Below are positions 7,864 to 14,915 of a DNA stretch of 17,203 nt, one piece after another. The translations under genes were made by a program, and so were the position numbers. Under the pieces are notes generated by a model. The model was not told the origin of the DNA and did not search any database. It saw only the letters and a program-made list of their open reading frames with translations. The stretch is from JAZNOL01 sp045580815 (GTDB lineage: Bacteria > Bacillota > Clostridia > RUG12999): positions 1 through 17,203 of the forward strand of contig JAZNOL010000034.1 in NCBI GenBank assembly GCA_045580815.1. Direction: 5' to 3'. Numbering within the stretch: position 1 is the stretch's first letter; every line of letters begins with the position of its first letter.

Positions 7864-9699
7864 ATGCAGACTAAAAGTTTTATAGTTACAGCTGTCTGCG
7901 GTTTTTTTAAAAAACTGGGCACAGTTTATGAAAAAACAGCGTATCATCGGTTTTTATGTCGTCTTTTCGGTGTTTTTGTAAGTTTCTTCGGCAAGATATT
8001 CGGATTTTTATTTTCCGTGCGTGGTGCTGACCAAAAAACGTCAGACGGACTTTTTTCTCGCGTGGTAAATTTTCCGTTTTCTTTTTTGTACCGGATTTTC
8101 AGTAAACCTGTTCAAACCGTAACAAAAAAAGCAGAGGAAAGTTTTATTGTGCGTATTGTCAGTCTGGTTTTTGAAAACTGGCATCTTATAAGTGTGAAAA
8201 ATTATTCTACGGTGCTGCTGGCATTTACAATTGTCAGACTTGCCGTTATACGCAGTGTCGGCCGTGTAAATGATAGATACACTCTTGTTTTTTTGATATT
8301 GTCCGTAATAGGTATGTGTATCCCGGCATCCTTCGCCGGTGTTTATCAAGGCAGTGCGATACGCAAGCATCTTGGCCTTTACGATATAAAAGATTCTTCA
8401 AATCTTATTATTGTTATTAAACCACACATTGCAACAACCTGTTGTCTTGTGGCCGGTTCGTTGCTTGGTGTAGCGATTTTGCTTCCGTATTGGCACATTT
8501 TTGTGCTATGTATTTTGAGTATAATATTTATTTTTACAAAACCCAGGCTATCGGCACTTCTTATAACGGCGGTGTCGTTGTTTGTTTCTCAGTCGGTGTT
8601 TTTTGTAATGGCGGCAATTCTTGCAGTAGTATGGCTTATGCAATATTTTGTGCGAAAAACTCCGCAAATACATATTGACGGGCTTGATGTATGCATTATT
8701 TTTGTTATTATTGCTGCAATATGCTCGGCATTAATGTCACCGGTTATTAAAACAGGATTAAAATATCTATGGCCGTTTTTTTCTTTTGCGATGCTGTATT
8801 TTATTCTTCGTAAATCGTTTTTGCATAAGAATAATTTAAAAATGTTTATAGATATTGTTATAATGGTCACGGGTATACTGGCTTTTTTACACCTTTACAA
8901 AATGACTTTCACAAATGCTGTATTTGATAAAACTGTGTTTTATCTGTTGCACAGTGTGGAACAGAATCTGCTAAATTCTGCTGTTACAGAAAAGGCATTT
9001 GGAGAGTTGTATATAGTTGTGATACCGCTTGCATTGTGTCGAATGAAAATGCATCATACATCGTTGGGCAAAATAATGTATTTTGTTTCTGCTGTTTTAA
9101 TGGGTTTGTGCATTTTGTTTTCATACGAACAATATACTGCTTTGCTTGTTTTGGCAATAATCATGTGTGTGTTTTCACAGTTCCGAAGGTTGGCATCGCT
9201 GGCATTTGTTCCGCTGCTTGCCGTAACAGGTGTATTGGTTTTCAATATAATCGTTGGAAAAACAGATTTTTCTGTTTTCAAAACACAGGGGCTGGCAACG
9301 TTATTGACCGATAAAAACTTTGCAGTTGTGACAATGTACGGTAGTGGACTTGGTAAAGAAGCGTTAAATGCGGCATATGCTTTTGTTTTTGGTAAAATAC
9401 CTCCTTTTGACGGAGTTATGAGCATATATGCAAGTATTCTTTTTGCTTCTGGCGTGAGCGGTATTGTTATATTTATTGCTTCAATACGCAAAATTTTTTC
9501 GTGTGTGGGAAAATCGTTAAAACTGAGCAAAGAGAAAAATATTCTTGCAAACGGAATACTAATATCTGCAGTTTTGTTTGTCGTTACGGGTATTATGCCT
9601 TCCGTCACATACTGCAATACAAAATATATGATCTTTTTCACTCTTGCGGCACTGGCGGGAGCTATGCGAGATATTACGCTGCAAAAGGAGGCGCAATAA
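7864..9699 (+). CDS. Polytopic membrane protein, O-antigen ligase/polymerase-like
   Basis: 611 residues from ATG 7864, chosen over the in-frame TTG 18 nt earlier because GGAGG (7851-7855) is 8 nt before this ATG. The first 100 or so residues are rich in Phe and basic residues with amphipathic stretches; after that come about 12 or more hydrophobic segments. The C-terminal part (GSGLGKEALNAAY, then PPFDGVMSIYASILFASGVSG) resembles the conserved loop and following helix of Wzy-type polymerases and O-antigen ligases, which join lipid-linked glycans outside the membrane. The identity is by pattern only; substrate and reaction are unknown. Its place between murJ and two DUF4330-type proteins suggests a cell-envelope glycopolymer module. 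The last 9 bases of the gene lie in a strong hairpin. Confidence 0.6.
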   Translation: MQTKSFIVTAVCGFFKKLGTVYEKTAYHRFLCRLFGVFVSFFGKIFGFLFSVRGADQKTSDGLFSRVVNFPFSFLYRIFSKPVQTVTKKAEESFIVRIVSLVFENWHLISVKNYSTVLLAFTIVRLAVIRSVGRVNDRYTLVFLILSVIGMCIPASFAGVYQGSAIRKHLGLYDIKDSSNLIIVIKPHIATTCCLVAGSLLGVAILLPYWHIFVLCILSIIFIFTKPRLSALLITAVSLFVSQSVFFVMAAILAVVWLMQYFVRKTPQIHIDGLDVCIIFVIIAAICSALMSPVIKTGLKYLWPFFSFAMLYFILRKSFLHKNNLKMFIDIVIMVTGILAFLHLYKMTFTNAVFDKTVFYLLHSVEQNLLNSAVTEKAFGELYIVVIPLALCRMKMHHTSLGKIMYFVSAVLMGLCILFSYEQYTALLVLAIIMCVFSQFRRLASLAFVPLLAVTGVLVFNIIVGKTDFSVFKTQGLATLLTDKNFAVVTMYGSGLGKEALNAAYAFVFGKIPPFDGVMSIYASILFASGVSGIVIFIASIRKIFSCVGKSLKLSKEKNILANGILISAVLFVVTGIMPSVTYCNTKYMIFFTLAALAGAMRDITLQKEAQ

Positions 9700-9860
9700 C
9701 GTGAAAAATCACGTTATTGTGCCCAACGGGATTTAATGCACCGCCGACCTTTTGTGTCTTTACGGCACAAAACAGCGATGTGCATAATTTTCATTATACG
9801 CCTTTTCTGCCCACGAAGAAATGCGTATATATTTACAAACTATTTGTGGGCAGAAAGGCT
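9691..9860 (+). promoter_or_regulatory. Highly folded intergenic leader before the first DUF4330 gene
   Basis: Three successive hairpins can be drawn. (1) A 14-bp stem with one G-U pair and an AAAA loop at 9691-9722, which overlaps the stop codon of the upstream gene. (2) An outer stem ATGCAC (9736-9741) with GTGCAT (9780-9785), enclosing TTTTGTG (9750-9756) with CACAAAA (9766-9772). (3) A 14-bp stem with one bulged T, GCCTTTTCTGCCCAC (9800-9814) with GTGGGCAGAAAGGC (9846-9859). The 3' arm of the last stem contains AGAAAGG, the only ribosome-binding site of the next gene, so folding would hide it. None is followed by a T-run. No known riboswitch class is recognised. Confidence 0.55.
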
Positions 9861-9872
9861 ATGGAAATTAAT

Positions 9873-10355
9873 ATGAGTTCAACAAAACGTGTACGGTTTA
9901 ATGTTATTGATTTTTTTATAATAATTTGCCTTATTGTTGCGTGTTGTTTTTTTACATATTATGCCGTAAAGCATGTGAAACAAAACGCTGCTTCAAAAAA
10001 CAGTATACTTTATTATTCGCTTGAAATGAAAGACCTTAGTTCTTCTACAGCAGATCTGTTTGTTGTAGGCGATAACATAAGTAATTCACAAACATCACTG
10101 CCTGCCGGGACAATAACAGAAGTTAAAAAAAGTGCACATACATATGTTGCAGAAAACAGTACAAATGATGAATATGTTCTTGAAAAGGATGACACACGGT
10201 TTGATGTTGTTATTACAGTAAAAACAAATTATTCCCAAAATGAATCGTCATTTGTTATAGGTGGAGAAGTTTTTAAGGTTGGGTATTCAATGAAGTTTTT
10301 TACCGACCGTGTTTCATTTGACGGTATGGTATGTGACATAGCACCGGAAAATTAA
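9873..10355 (+). CDS. DUF4330-type single-pass membrane protein (first of a tandem pair)
   Basis: 160 residues from ATG 9873. ATG 9861 and GTG 9846 in the same frame are alternatives; the AGAAAGG site at 9852-9858 fits 9873 best but with long spacing. One N-terminal transmembrane segment follows a short basic start (MSSTKRVRFN, then VIDFFIIICLIVACCFFTYY); the remainder is an extracytoplasmic, beta-rich domain with AGTITEVKKS, DVVITVKT and IGGEVFKVG. The same order of segments is seen in the next gene, so they are probably paralogues of the DUF4330 family. Function is not known; the neighbours suggest assisting the upstream glycopolymer-type membrane protein. Translation may be controlled by the hairpin that covers its ribosome-binding site. 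Confidence 0.6.
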   Translation: MSSTKRVRFNVIDFFIIICLIVACCFFTYYAVKHVKQNAASKNSILYYSLEMKDLSSSTADLFVVGDNISNSQTSLPAGTITEVKKSAHTYVAENSTNDEYVLEKDDTRFDVVITVKTNYSQNESSFVIGGEVFKVGYSMKFFTDRVSFDGMVCDIAPEN

Positions 10356-10372
10356 CAGGGGAGGGGCACAAA

Positions 10373-10873
10373 ATGACAGATGAACAAGGCCGAGTTTTCG
10401 GTAAAATCAGTATTATAGATATTTTTGCCGTTCTGGCGGTTATTCTTATTGCAGTTTCTGTATATATGCGTGTATGGTCAAACGGAAAGCAAACACTGCC
10501 GGTTACATACAGTGATAGCTACGAGTATACTGTTGTTGCTGAGGATGTATCGCAATATACAGCCAAAGCGCTTGAAAAAAGTGTTGGACAAGATTTCTTT
10601 TCTTATTCAGGTAAAAAAATTGGTGTTATTGAGAAAATTGAGCTTGTAACACCATCGCTTACTCCCATTGAGCAGAAGAATGGTGATGTCATTACTGTTC
10701 AGCATCCTGAAAAATCAGACGTGCGAATGGTGATAAGCTGTGAAGGGACAAAAGCCCATGCAGGCATTATGGCAGAAGGTAATTATATCATCTCAAACGG
10801 AGCGAGGCTTGAGTTTGAAACAAAGTATACTTTTGCTTCAGGACGCATAAGTAACGTGCACCGTGTTAAATAA
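10373..10873 (+). CDS. DUF4330 family membrane protein (second of the pair)
   Basis: 166 residues. The N-terminus MTDEQGRVFGKISIIDIFAV, followed by a single hydrophobic helix, is the typical DUF4330 opening. The outside domain has a beta-rich pattern with IGVIEKIELV, VRMVISCEG and NYIISNGARLEFETKY, corresponding segment by segment to the preceding protein. A strong GGGGAGGGG lies about 8 nt before the ATG, and the gap to the previous gene is only 17 nt, so the two are translated from one message. No catalytic residues are recognisable. It closes the run that starts at der; no clear terminator follows, apart from an A/T-rich inverted repeat at 10965-10987. Confidence 0.75.
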   Translation: MTDEQGRVFGKISIIDIFAVLAVILIAVSVYMRVWSNGKQTLPVTYSDSYEYTVVAEDVSQYTAKALEKSVGQDFFSYSGKKIGVIEKIELVTPSLTPIEQKNGDVITVQHPEKSDVRMVISCEGTKAHAGIMAEGNYIISNGARLEFETKYTFASGRISNVHRVK

Positions 10874-10964
10874 TCGAATTTTGTTATACGGTTTTATGTA
10901 TGAATTGTGTTTTTATGTGGATATAATTTATATATAATCTGCCGCAAACCCACAATTATTTGTG

Positions 10965-10987
10965 AAAATCTTATATTGAAAGATTTT
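10965..10987 (+). promoter_or_regulatory. Inverted repeat overlapping the tig promoter (operator or weak terminator)
   Basis: AAAATCTT (10965-10972) and AAGATTTT (10980-10987) are perfect 8-bp arms 7 bp apart. The right arm overlaps the -35 hexamer of the tig promoter. Just upstream is another small perfect inverted repeat, CACAA-TTAT-TTGTG (10951-10964). The first could be a repressor operator; because T residues follow it (10992-10994), it might instead be a weak terminator of the DUF4330 operon. It is not CIRCE, and I see no CtsR-type heptamer repeat. Confidence 0.45.
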
Positions 10988-11004
10988 GCTTTTTAATGTA
11001 TAAT
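10976..11004 (+). promoter_or_regulatory. Sigma-A promoter for tig-clpP-clpX
   Basis: -35 TTGAAA (10976-10981, 5 of 6), 17 bp, -10 TATAAT (10999-11004, 6 of 6). The start would be near 11011, giving a leader of about 60 nt to the trigger-factor ATG. The rest of the 197-bp gap is A/T-rich. Confidence 0.8.
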
Positions 11005-11070
11005 TAATGATGTATATTTATATTTCTTTTTAAATATTTTTGAGAAAAGAAAAAACAGGAGGATAAATAA

Positions 11071-12354
11071 ATGAAAGTTACAAAAAAACAGGAAGAAAAA
11101 AACATCGTTGAGCTTGAAATAACAGTTTCTGCCGAAGAATTTGAAGCAGCTGTTGAAAAAGCTTACCGCAAAAATGTTAAAAGCATTGCACTTCCCGGTT
11201 TCAGAAAAGGCAAAGCACCCAGAAAAATTATTGAAAAAACCTACGGTGCTGAAGTATTTTATGAAGATGCGGCAGATTTCTGCCTTCAGGATACATATCC
11301 CAAGGCTGTTGAAGACGAAAAAATTGAGCCTGTATCACGTCCCGATATTGAAGTTAAAGAAATCGGCGAAGGCAAAGATTTCGTTTATGTTGCAAAAGTT
11401 ACTGTTAAACCCGAGGTTACTTTGGGCAAATACAAAGGCGTAAAAATCAAAAAAATCGAACACGCAGTTACAGACGAAGATATTGATAAAGAAATCGATA
11501 ACATGAAAGAACGTGCAGCAACATTTGTTGACGTTACAGATGCTCCGGCAGCAGACGGTGATGTTGCTGTTATCGACTTTGAAGGCTTTGTTGACGGCGT
11601 AGCCTTTGACGGCGGCAAAGCAGAAGGTCACAACCTTACTCTCGGCTCAAACCAGTTCATCCCCGGTTTTGAAGACCAGATTGTCGGCAAAAACATCGGT
11701 GACGAATTTGACGTAAACGTTACATTCCCCGAAGAATATCATGCTGAAGAGCTTAAAGGCAAACCGGCTGTATTTAAAGTTAAATTAAACGGTATCAAAA
11801 GAAAAGAATATCCGGCAATTGACGATGAATTTGCAAAAGACGTAAGCGAATTTGACACTCTTGAAGAGCTCAAAAACGCAACAAAAGAACGTCTCTTAAA
11901 AATTGCTGAAAACCGTGTTAAAAACGAAACTCAGGATGCTGTTATTGACTGCATTCTTGACAAAACAGAAATTGACGTGCCTGATGTTATGGTTGAAAAC
12001 AACATCGACGGTTATATTCAGGAAATGGAATACAAAATCAGCGCACAGATGCCCGGTATCACTTTTGAACAGTACCTGGGCTACATGGGTCAGAACATAA
12101 AAGATTTCCGTGACAGTCTCAAAGACAAAGCCCTCAAAGATGTTAAAATCGAGCTTATGCTTGAAGCTGTTGCTAAAGCTGAAAACATCGAAGTTACCGA
12201 TGAAGAAGTTGAAGCTGAATACAAAAACATTGCAGAAATGTATAAAATGGAAGAAGACAAGGTCAGAGGTCTTGTTACACCCGAACAGATTAAAATGGAC
12301 AAACTGCCTTCAAAAGTAGTTGACTTCCTGGTAGAAAATGCCAAGATTGCCTGA
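11071..12354 (+). CDS. tig: Trigger factor, ribosome-associated chaperone
   Basis: 427 residues, normal length. The N-terminal ribosome-docking domain has the signature GFRKGKAPRKIIEKTYG (43-59). The FKBP-like peptidyl-prolyl isomerase domain covers about 160-245 (DGDVAVIDFEGFVDG, then TLGSNQFIPGFEDQIVG). The helical C-terminal chaperone arms run to the end. It binds L23 at the exit tunnel and shields nascent chains. The start is fixed by AGGAGG 8 nt upstream. It heads the tig-clpP-clpX operon, an order common in Firmicutes, so folding and degradation capacity are expressed together. The codons are strongly biased to A-rich forms (AAA, GAA), consistent with high expression. The stop is TGA, so TGA is a stop in this organism. 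Confidence 0.98.
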   Translation: MKVTKKQEEKNIVELEITVSAEEFEAAVEKAYRKNVKSIALPGFRKGKAPRKIIEKTYGAEVFYEDAADFCLQDTYPKAVEDEKIEPVSRPDIEVKEIGEGKDFVYVAKVTVKPEVTLGKYKGVKIKKIEHAVTDEDIDKEIDNMKERAATFVDVTDAPAADGDVAVIDFEGFVDGVAFDGGKAEGHNLTLGSNQFIPGFEDQIVGKNIGDEFDVNVTFPEEYHAEELKGKPAVFKVKLNGIKRKEYPAIDDEFAKDVSEFDTLEELKNATKERLLKIAENRVKNETQDAVIDCILDKTEIDVPDVMVENNIDGYIQEMEYKISAQMPGITFEQYLGYMGQNIKDFRDSLKDKALKDVKIELMLEAVAKAENIEVTDEEVEAEYKNIAEMYKMEEDKVRGLVTPEQIKMDKLPSKVVDFLVENAKIA

Positions 12355-12385
12355 CCTTAATACATAATTTTAAGGAGTGGTATTA

Positions 12386-12979
12386 ATGCAATCAAACTAT
12401 ATTCCCGTACCTTACGTTATAGAACAGACAAGCCGCGGAGAAAGGTCTTATGATATTTATTCCAGACTTCTTGTTGACCGTATTGTATTTTTAAACGGTC
12501 AGGTTACAGACGATTCTGCGTCGGTTATTATCGCGCAGCTTCTGTTTCTTGAAAGTCAGGACCCGGACAAAGACATCAGCTTTTACATTAACAGTCCTGG
12601 CGGCTCTGTAACAGCAGGTCTTGCTATTTACGACACAATGAACTATATCAAACCCGACGTTTCAACAATCTGCGTGGGTCTTGCGGCAAGCATGGGTTCA
12701 TTCCTTCTGTCATCAGGTGCAAAGGGCAAACGTATGTCTCTGCCCAACAGCGAAATCCTTATTCACCAGCCCTTGGGCGGCACTCAGGGTCAGGCAAGCG
12801 ATATTCAGATCTATGCAAATAATATTCTGAAAATGCGTGAAAAATTAAACGGCATTTTGTCGCTTAACACCGGCAAACCCCTTGATGTTATAAATAAGGA
12901 CACCGACAGAGACAACTACATGACAGCTCAGGAAGCACTTGATTACGGTCTTATTGACAAAATCGTAACCAAAAGATAA
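12386..12979 (+). CDS. clpP: ATP-dependent Clp protease proteolytic subunit ClpP
   Basis: 197 residues from ATG 12386; an in-frame GTG 9 nt earlier lies inside the AAGGAG site and is rejected. The catalytic triad is visible: Ser102 (in LAASMGSFLL), His127 (ILIHQP) and Asp176 (DTDRDNYM), with the same spacing as in E. coli ClpP. The N-terminal stretch SNYIPVPYVIEQTSRGERSYDIYS is typical of the mature protein with axial loops. It forms the tetradecameric chamber that degrades proteins fed by ClpX or ClpC. The gap to tig is 31 bp and to clpX 22 bp. Confidence 0.98.
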   Translation: MQSNYIPVPYVIEQTSRGERSYDIYSRLLVDRIVFLNGQVTDDSASVIIAQLLFLESQDPDKDISFYINSPGGSVTAGLAIYDTMNYIKPDVSTICVGLAASMGSFLLSSGAKGKRMSLPNSEILIHQPLGGTQGQASDIQIYANNILKMREKLNGILSLNTGKPLDVINKDTDRDNYMTAQEALDYGLIDKIVTKR

Positions 12980-13001
12980 AACAGGAAAGTGAAGTAAAAA
13001 T

Positions 13002-14258
13002 ATGGCGCGTGAAAACAAACACCAATGTGCCTTTTGCGGCAGAGACGAATCTCAGATAAACGGCACACTGCTTCAGGGCAGAATGTCATATCTGTGCTCC
13101 GAATGTATTTATGAGTGCATGGATTTTCTGCAAAATGCCGATTTCAATACTGCTGATGATTTTAATTCCGAAGGTGTTTTAAAACCTAGAGAAATAAAGG
13201 CTATTCTTGACGAGTATGTAATCGGTCAGGACAAAGCAAAAAAAGCTCTCAGCGTTGCAGTTTATAACCATTATAAACGCCTCGAAAGCAAAAATATCAG
13301 CAAGGACGATGTTGAAATCCAGAAAACAAACATCCTTATGCTTGGTCCTACCGGCTGCGGCAAAACTTTTCTGGCACAGACACTTGCAAAAATTCTTGAT
13401 GTACCTTTTTGCATCGCCGATGCTACAACACTTACCGAAGCCGGCTATGTGGGCGAGGACGTTGAAAACATCCTGCTGAAGCTCATTCAGGCGGCAGATT
13501 ACGATATTGAACAGGCAAAACGCGGCATCATTTATATTGATGAAATTGACAAAATTTCACGCCGTAGCGAAAACCCGTCAATTACCCGTGACGTCAGCGG
13601 CGAGGGCGTTCAGCAGTCGCTTCTGAAAATTATTGAAGGCACGGTTGCATCTGTTCCACCGCAAGGCGGCAGAAAACATCCTCATCAGGAATTTATCCAG
13701 ATAGACACATCGGATATTCTGTTTATCTGCGGCGGTGCTTTTGACGGACTTGAGAAAATAATTGAAAACCGCATAGGTAAAAAGACTCTCGGCTTTGAAT
13801 CCGAAGTTACAGGCTCAAAACAGCTTGAAAAGGGCAATATTTTTGCTCACGCAACGCCTCAGGATTTGCTTAAATTTGGTCTTATTCCCGAATTTATCGG
13901 CAGACTTCCCATGACGGTTTCTCTTGAAGCTCTGGACGAAAACGCACTTGTAAGTGTTTTAAAAGAGCCTAAAAACTCTCTTGTCAAGCAGTATAAAAAG
14001 ATTTTTGAATATGACGGTGTAGAGCTTGAATTTGATGATGAAGCAATACATGCCGTTGCCAAAGAAGCTATCGAAAGAAACACCGGTGCCCGTGGTCTGC
14101 GTGCTATTTTAGAGGAAACAATGCTTGACGTGATGTATGATGTCCCCTCTGATGAATCAGTTGAAAAATGCATTATTCACGCCGATTGCATAACCGACAA
14201 AAAACCGCCGGAGCTTGTGTACAAAAAATCTTCTAAAAAACCAAAAGAAACTGCGTAA
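13002..14258 (+). CDS. clpX: ATP-dependent Clp protease ATP-binding subunit ClpX
   Basis: 418 residues. The N-terminal zinc-binding domain has C9, C12, C32 and C35 (CAFC, then CSEC). The AAA+ module has Walker A GPTGCGKT (115-122), pore loop GYVGED (148-153), Walker B IIYIDEIDK (176-184), the RKH loop (GGRKHPHQEF), and an LGF ClpP-contact loop (KKTLGFES) in place of the classical IGF. ClpX unfolds tagged or recognised substrates and threads them into ClpP. The ribosome-binding site is AGGAAAG/GAAG-like and weaker than for tig. It is the last gene of the operon; lon, which often follows clpX in Firmicutes, is absent, and a strong terminator follows. Confidence 0.98.
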   Translation: MARENKHQCAFCGRDESQINGTLLQGRMSYLCSECIYECMDFLQNADFNTADDFNSEGVLKPREIKAILDEYVIGQDKAKKALSVAVYNHYKRLESKNISKDDVEIQKTNILMLGPTGCGKTFLAQTLAKILDVPFCIADATTLTEAGYVGEDVENILLKLIQAADYDIEQAKRGIIYIDEIDKISRRSENPSITRDVSGEGVQQSLLKIIEGTVASVPPQGGRKHPHQEFIQIDTSDILFICGGAFDGLEKIIENRIGKKTLGFESEVTGSKQLEKGNIFAHATPQDLLKFGLIPEFIGRLPMTVSLEALDENALVSVLKEPKNSLVKQYKKIFEYDGVELEFDDEAIHAVAKEAIERNTGARGLRAILEETMLDVMYDVPSDESVEKCIIHADCITDKKPPELVYKKSSKKPKETA

Positions 14259-14276
14259 ATTAAATATTAAACGATT

Positions 14277-14312
14277 AAACACCAATCGAAATAACGCCGA
14301 TTGGTGTTTTTT
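14277..14312 (+). terminator. Intrinsic terminator of the tig-clpP-clpX operon
   Basis: A perfect 12-bp stem, AAACACCAATCG (14277-14288) with CGATTGGTGTTT (14298-14309), a 9-nt loop, followed by a T-run to 14312. It begins 18 bp after the clpX stop. A-residues before the stem would let it also work weakly in reverse. Confidence 0.92.
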
Positions 14313-14315
14313 ATG

Positions 14316-14344
14316 TTGACATATGTAATTTTTTATGGTATAAT
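14316..14344 (+). promoter_or_regulatory. Perfect consensus promoter for the structured RNA
   Basis: -35 TTGACA (14316-14321), 17 bp, -10 TATAAT (14339-14344), both perfect. The expected start (14350-14352) coincides with the first base of the 15-bp stem at 14351. It begins only 4 bp after the clpX terminator, so it is an independent unit. Confidence 0.9.
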
Positions 14345-14350
14345 AACTAT

Positions 14351-14530
14351 GCGAAACAATTTTAATATACATGCTAAAAATGGTTATCTTTTTATCTATA
14401 GGGTTTTTACGCCCTTTTTTTGCCATGTGCACCGTTTTACGATTTGATAAAAATGCAAATTCCAAAACGGTGTGTTAGTAAGATAACCTTCTGTTAAAAT
14501 TGTTTCGCAGCAATCGGGGTTTGCGTTTTT
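14351..14530 (+). ncRNA. Structured noncoding RNA or long leader (rod-like, class not recognised)
   Basis: The segment 14351-14508 is closed by a perfect 15-bp stem, GCGAAACAATTTTAA (14351-14365) with TTAAAATTGTTTCGC (14494-14508). Inside, GGTTATCTT (14382-14390) pairs perfectly with AAGATAACC (14480-14488). Further in, CACCGTTTT (14430-14438) pairs with AAAACGGTG (14464-14472), extended by ATTTG (14442-14446) with CAAAT (14456-14460). A small local hairpin, AGGG/CCCT (14400-14415), sits in a large asymmetric bubble. A weak terminator-like GCAA...TTGC plus T6 follows at about 14511-14530. There is no plausible coding frame. The size, the 5' end at the transcription start and the rod shape with a bubble would fit a 6S-like RNA; a riboswitch-type leader of the next gene is the alternative. 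Class assignment is inference. Confidence 0.65.
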
Positions 14531-14531
14531 T

Positions 14532-14561
14532 GTGCGCCTGCTTCGGTTGGTGCACTTTTTT
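14532..14561 (+). terminator. Intrinsic terminator between the structured RNA and the small secreted-protein gene
   Basis: GTGCGCC (14532-14538) pairs with GGTGCAC (14549-14555) with one G-U pair, a 10-nt loop containing CTTCGG, then TTTTTT (14556-14561). It either ends the noncoding RNA or acts as an attenuator for the gene starting at 14595. I see no separate promoter for that gene after it. Confidence 0.8.
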
Positions 14562-14594
14562 ATTTGTGCACAAAATTTTAAGGAGGTTATCCCT

Positions 14595-14897
14595 ATGAAA
14601 AAATTATGTGCTTTTATCCTGACAATCACAGCGGCAGTTTCGGTTTTTGCCTGTCCGGCGATTATCTGCACCAATGACGACCTGCCTGCTGTAACGTCAT
14701 CGGTCATCACAACAGCAGAAAAAACTGTTGATGCCGACACAGACAAAATTATTACTTATATCTGTAACAAAAATACCAAAAAATTTCATCTACCAAGTTG
14801 CTATACGTTACCCAAAGAAAAAAACTGAGTATACATTTCATCTTACGAACGTGCGATAAATCGTGGATTTAAACCGTGCAAAAACTGCATGCCCTAA
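14595..14897 (+). pseudogene. Small secreted protein with Ada-like zinc-binding motif, interrupted by an in-frame TGA
   Basis: ATG 14595 is preceded by a strong AAGGAGG 8 nt upstream. The first 77 codons encode a signal peptide (MKKLCAFILTITAAVSVFAC, possibly a lipobox ending at C20), a linker, and ITYICNKNTKKFHLPSCYTLPKEKN, then TGA at 14826-14828. In the same frame the next 22 codons read VYISSYERAINRGFKPCKNC, then MP and TAA (14895-14897). Together this is the complete short motif (NKNSKKFH-C, KNRVYF, GYKPCKxC) found at the C-terminus of many Firmicutes secreted proteins and related to the metal-binding domain of Ada. In relatives the residue at the stop is Arg, so a single CGA-to-TGA change explains it. 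Two of the likely zinc cysteines lie after the stop, so the 77-residue product would lack the site. Function is unknown. Confidence 0.75.
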
Positions 14898-14915
14898 ACC
14901 CCGTACAATTTCTCG

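Noticed and set aside
9054..9641. 195-codon open frame opposite the polymerase-like membrane protein
   Set aside because: It is antisense to a well-supported membrane protein and has no recognisable domain or ribosome-binding site.
9717..9860. An N-terminal extension of about 50 codons on the first DUF4330 protein from a TTG at 9717
   Set aside because: The TTG lies inside a hairpin, has no ribosome-binding site, and the extension lacks any family resemblance; the region is better explained as folded leader.
10874..11070. CIRCE or CtsR heat-shock operators before tig
   Set aside because: Neither the TTAGCACTC/GAGTGCTAA pair nor the heptamer direct repeats of CtsR sites are present.
14351..14508. 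A miniature inverted-repeat transposable element with 15-bp terminal repeats
   Set aside because: No target-site duplication flanks the arms, and a perfect promoter is positioned to start exactly at the left arm, which fits an RNA gene better. A copy-number search would settle it.
14815..14828. Programmed frameshift at the A-run (AAAGAAAAAAAC) before the TGA of the small secreted-protein gene
   Set aside because: The conserved codons after the stop are in the same frame as those before it, so no frameshift is needed.
14826..14828. TGA recoded as an amino acid in this organism
   Set aside because: Other genes in the window (trigger factor, DUF512 protein) end in TGA at the expected family length, so TGA is a stop here. 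Selenocysteine is unlikely because the family has Arg at this position.
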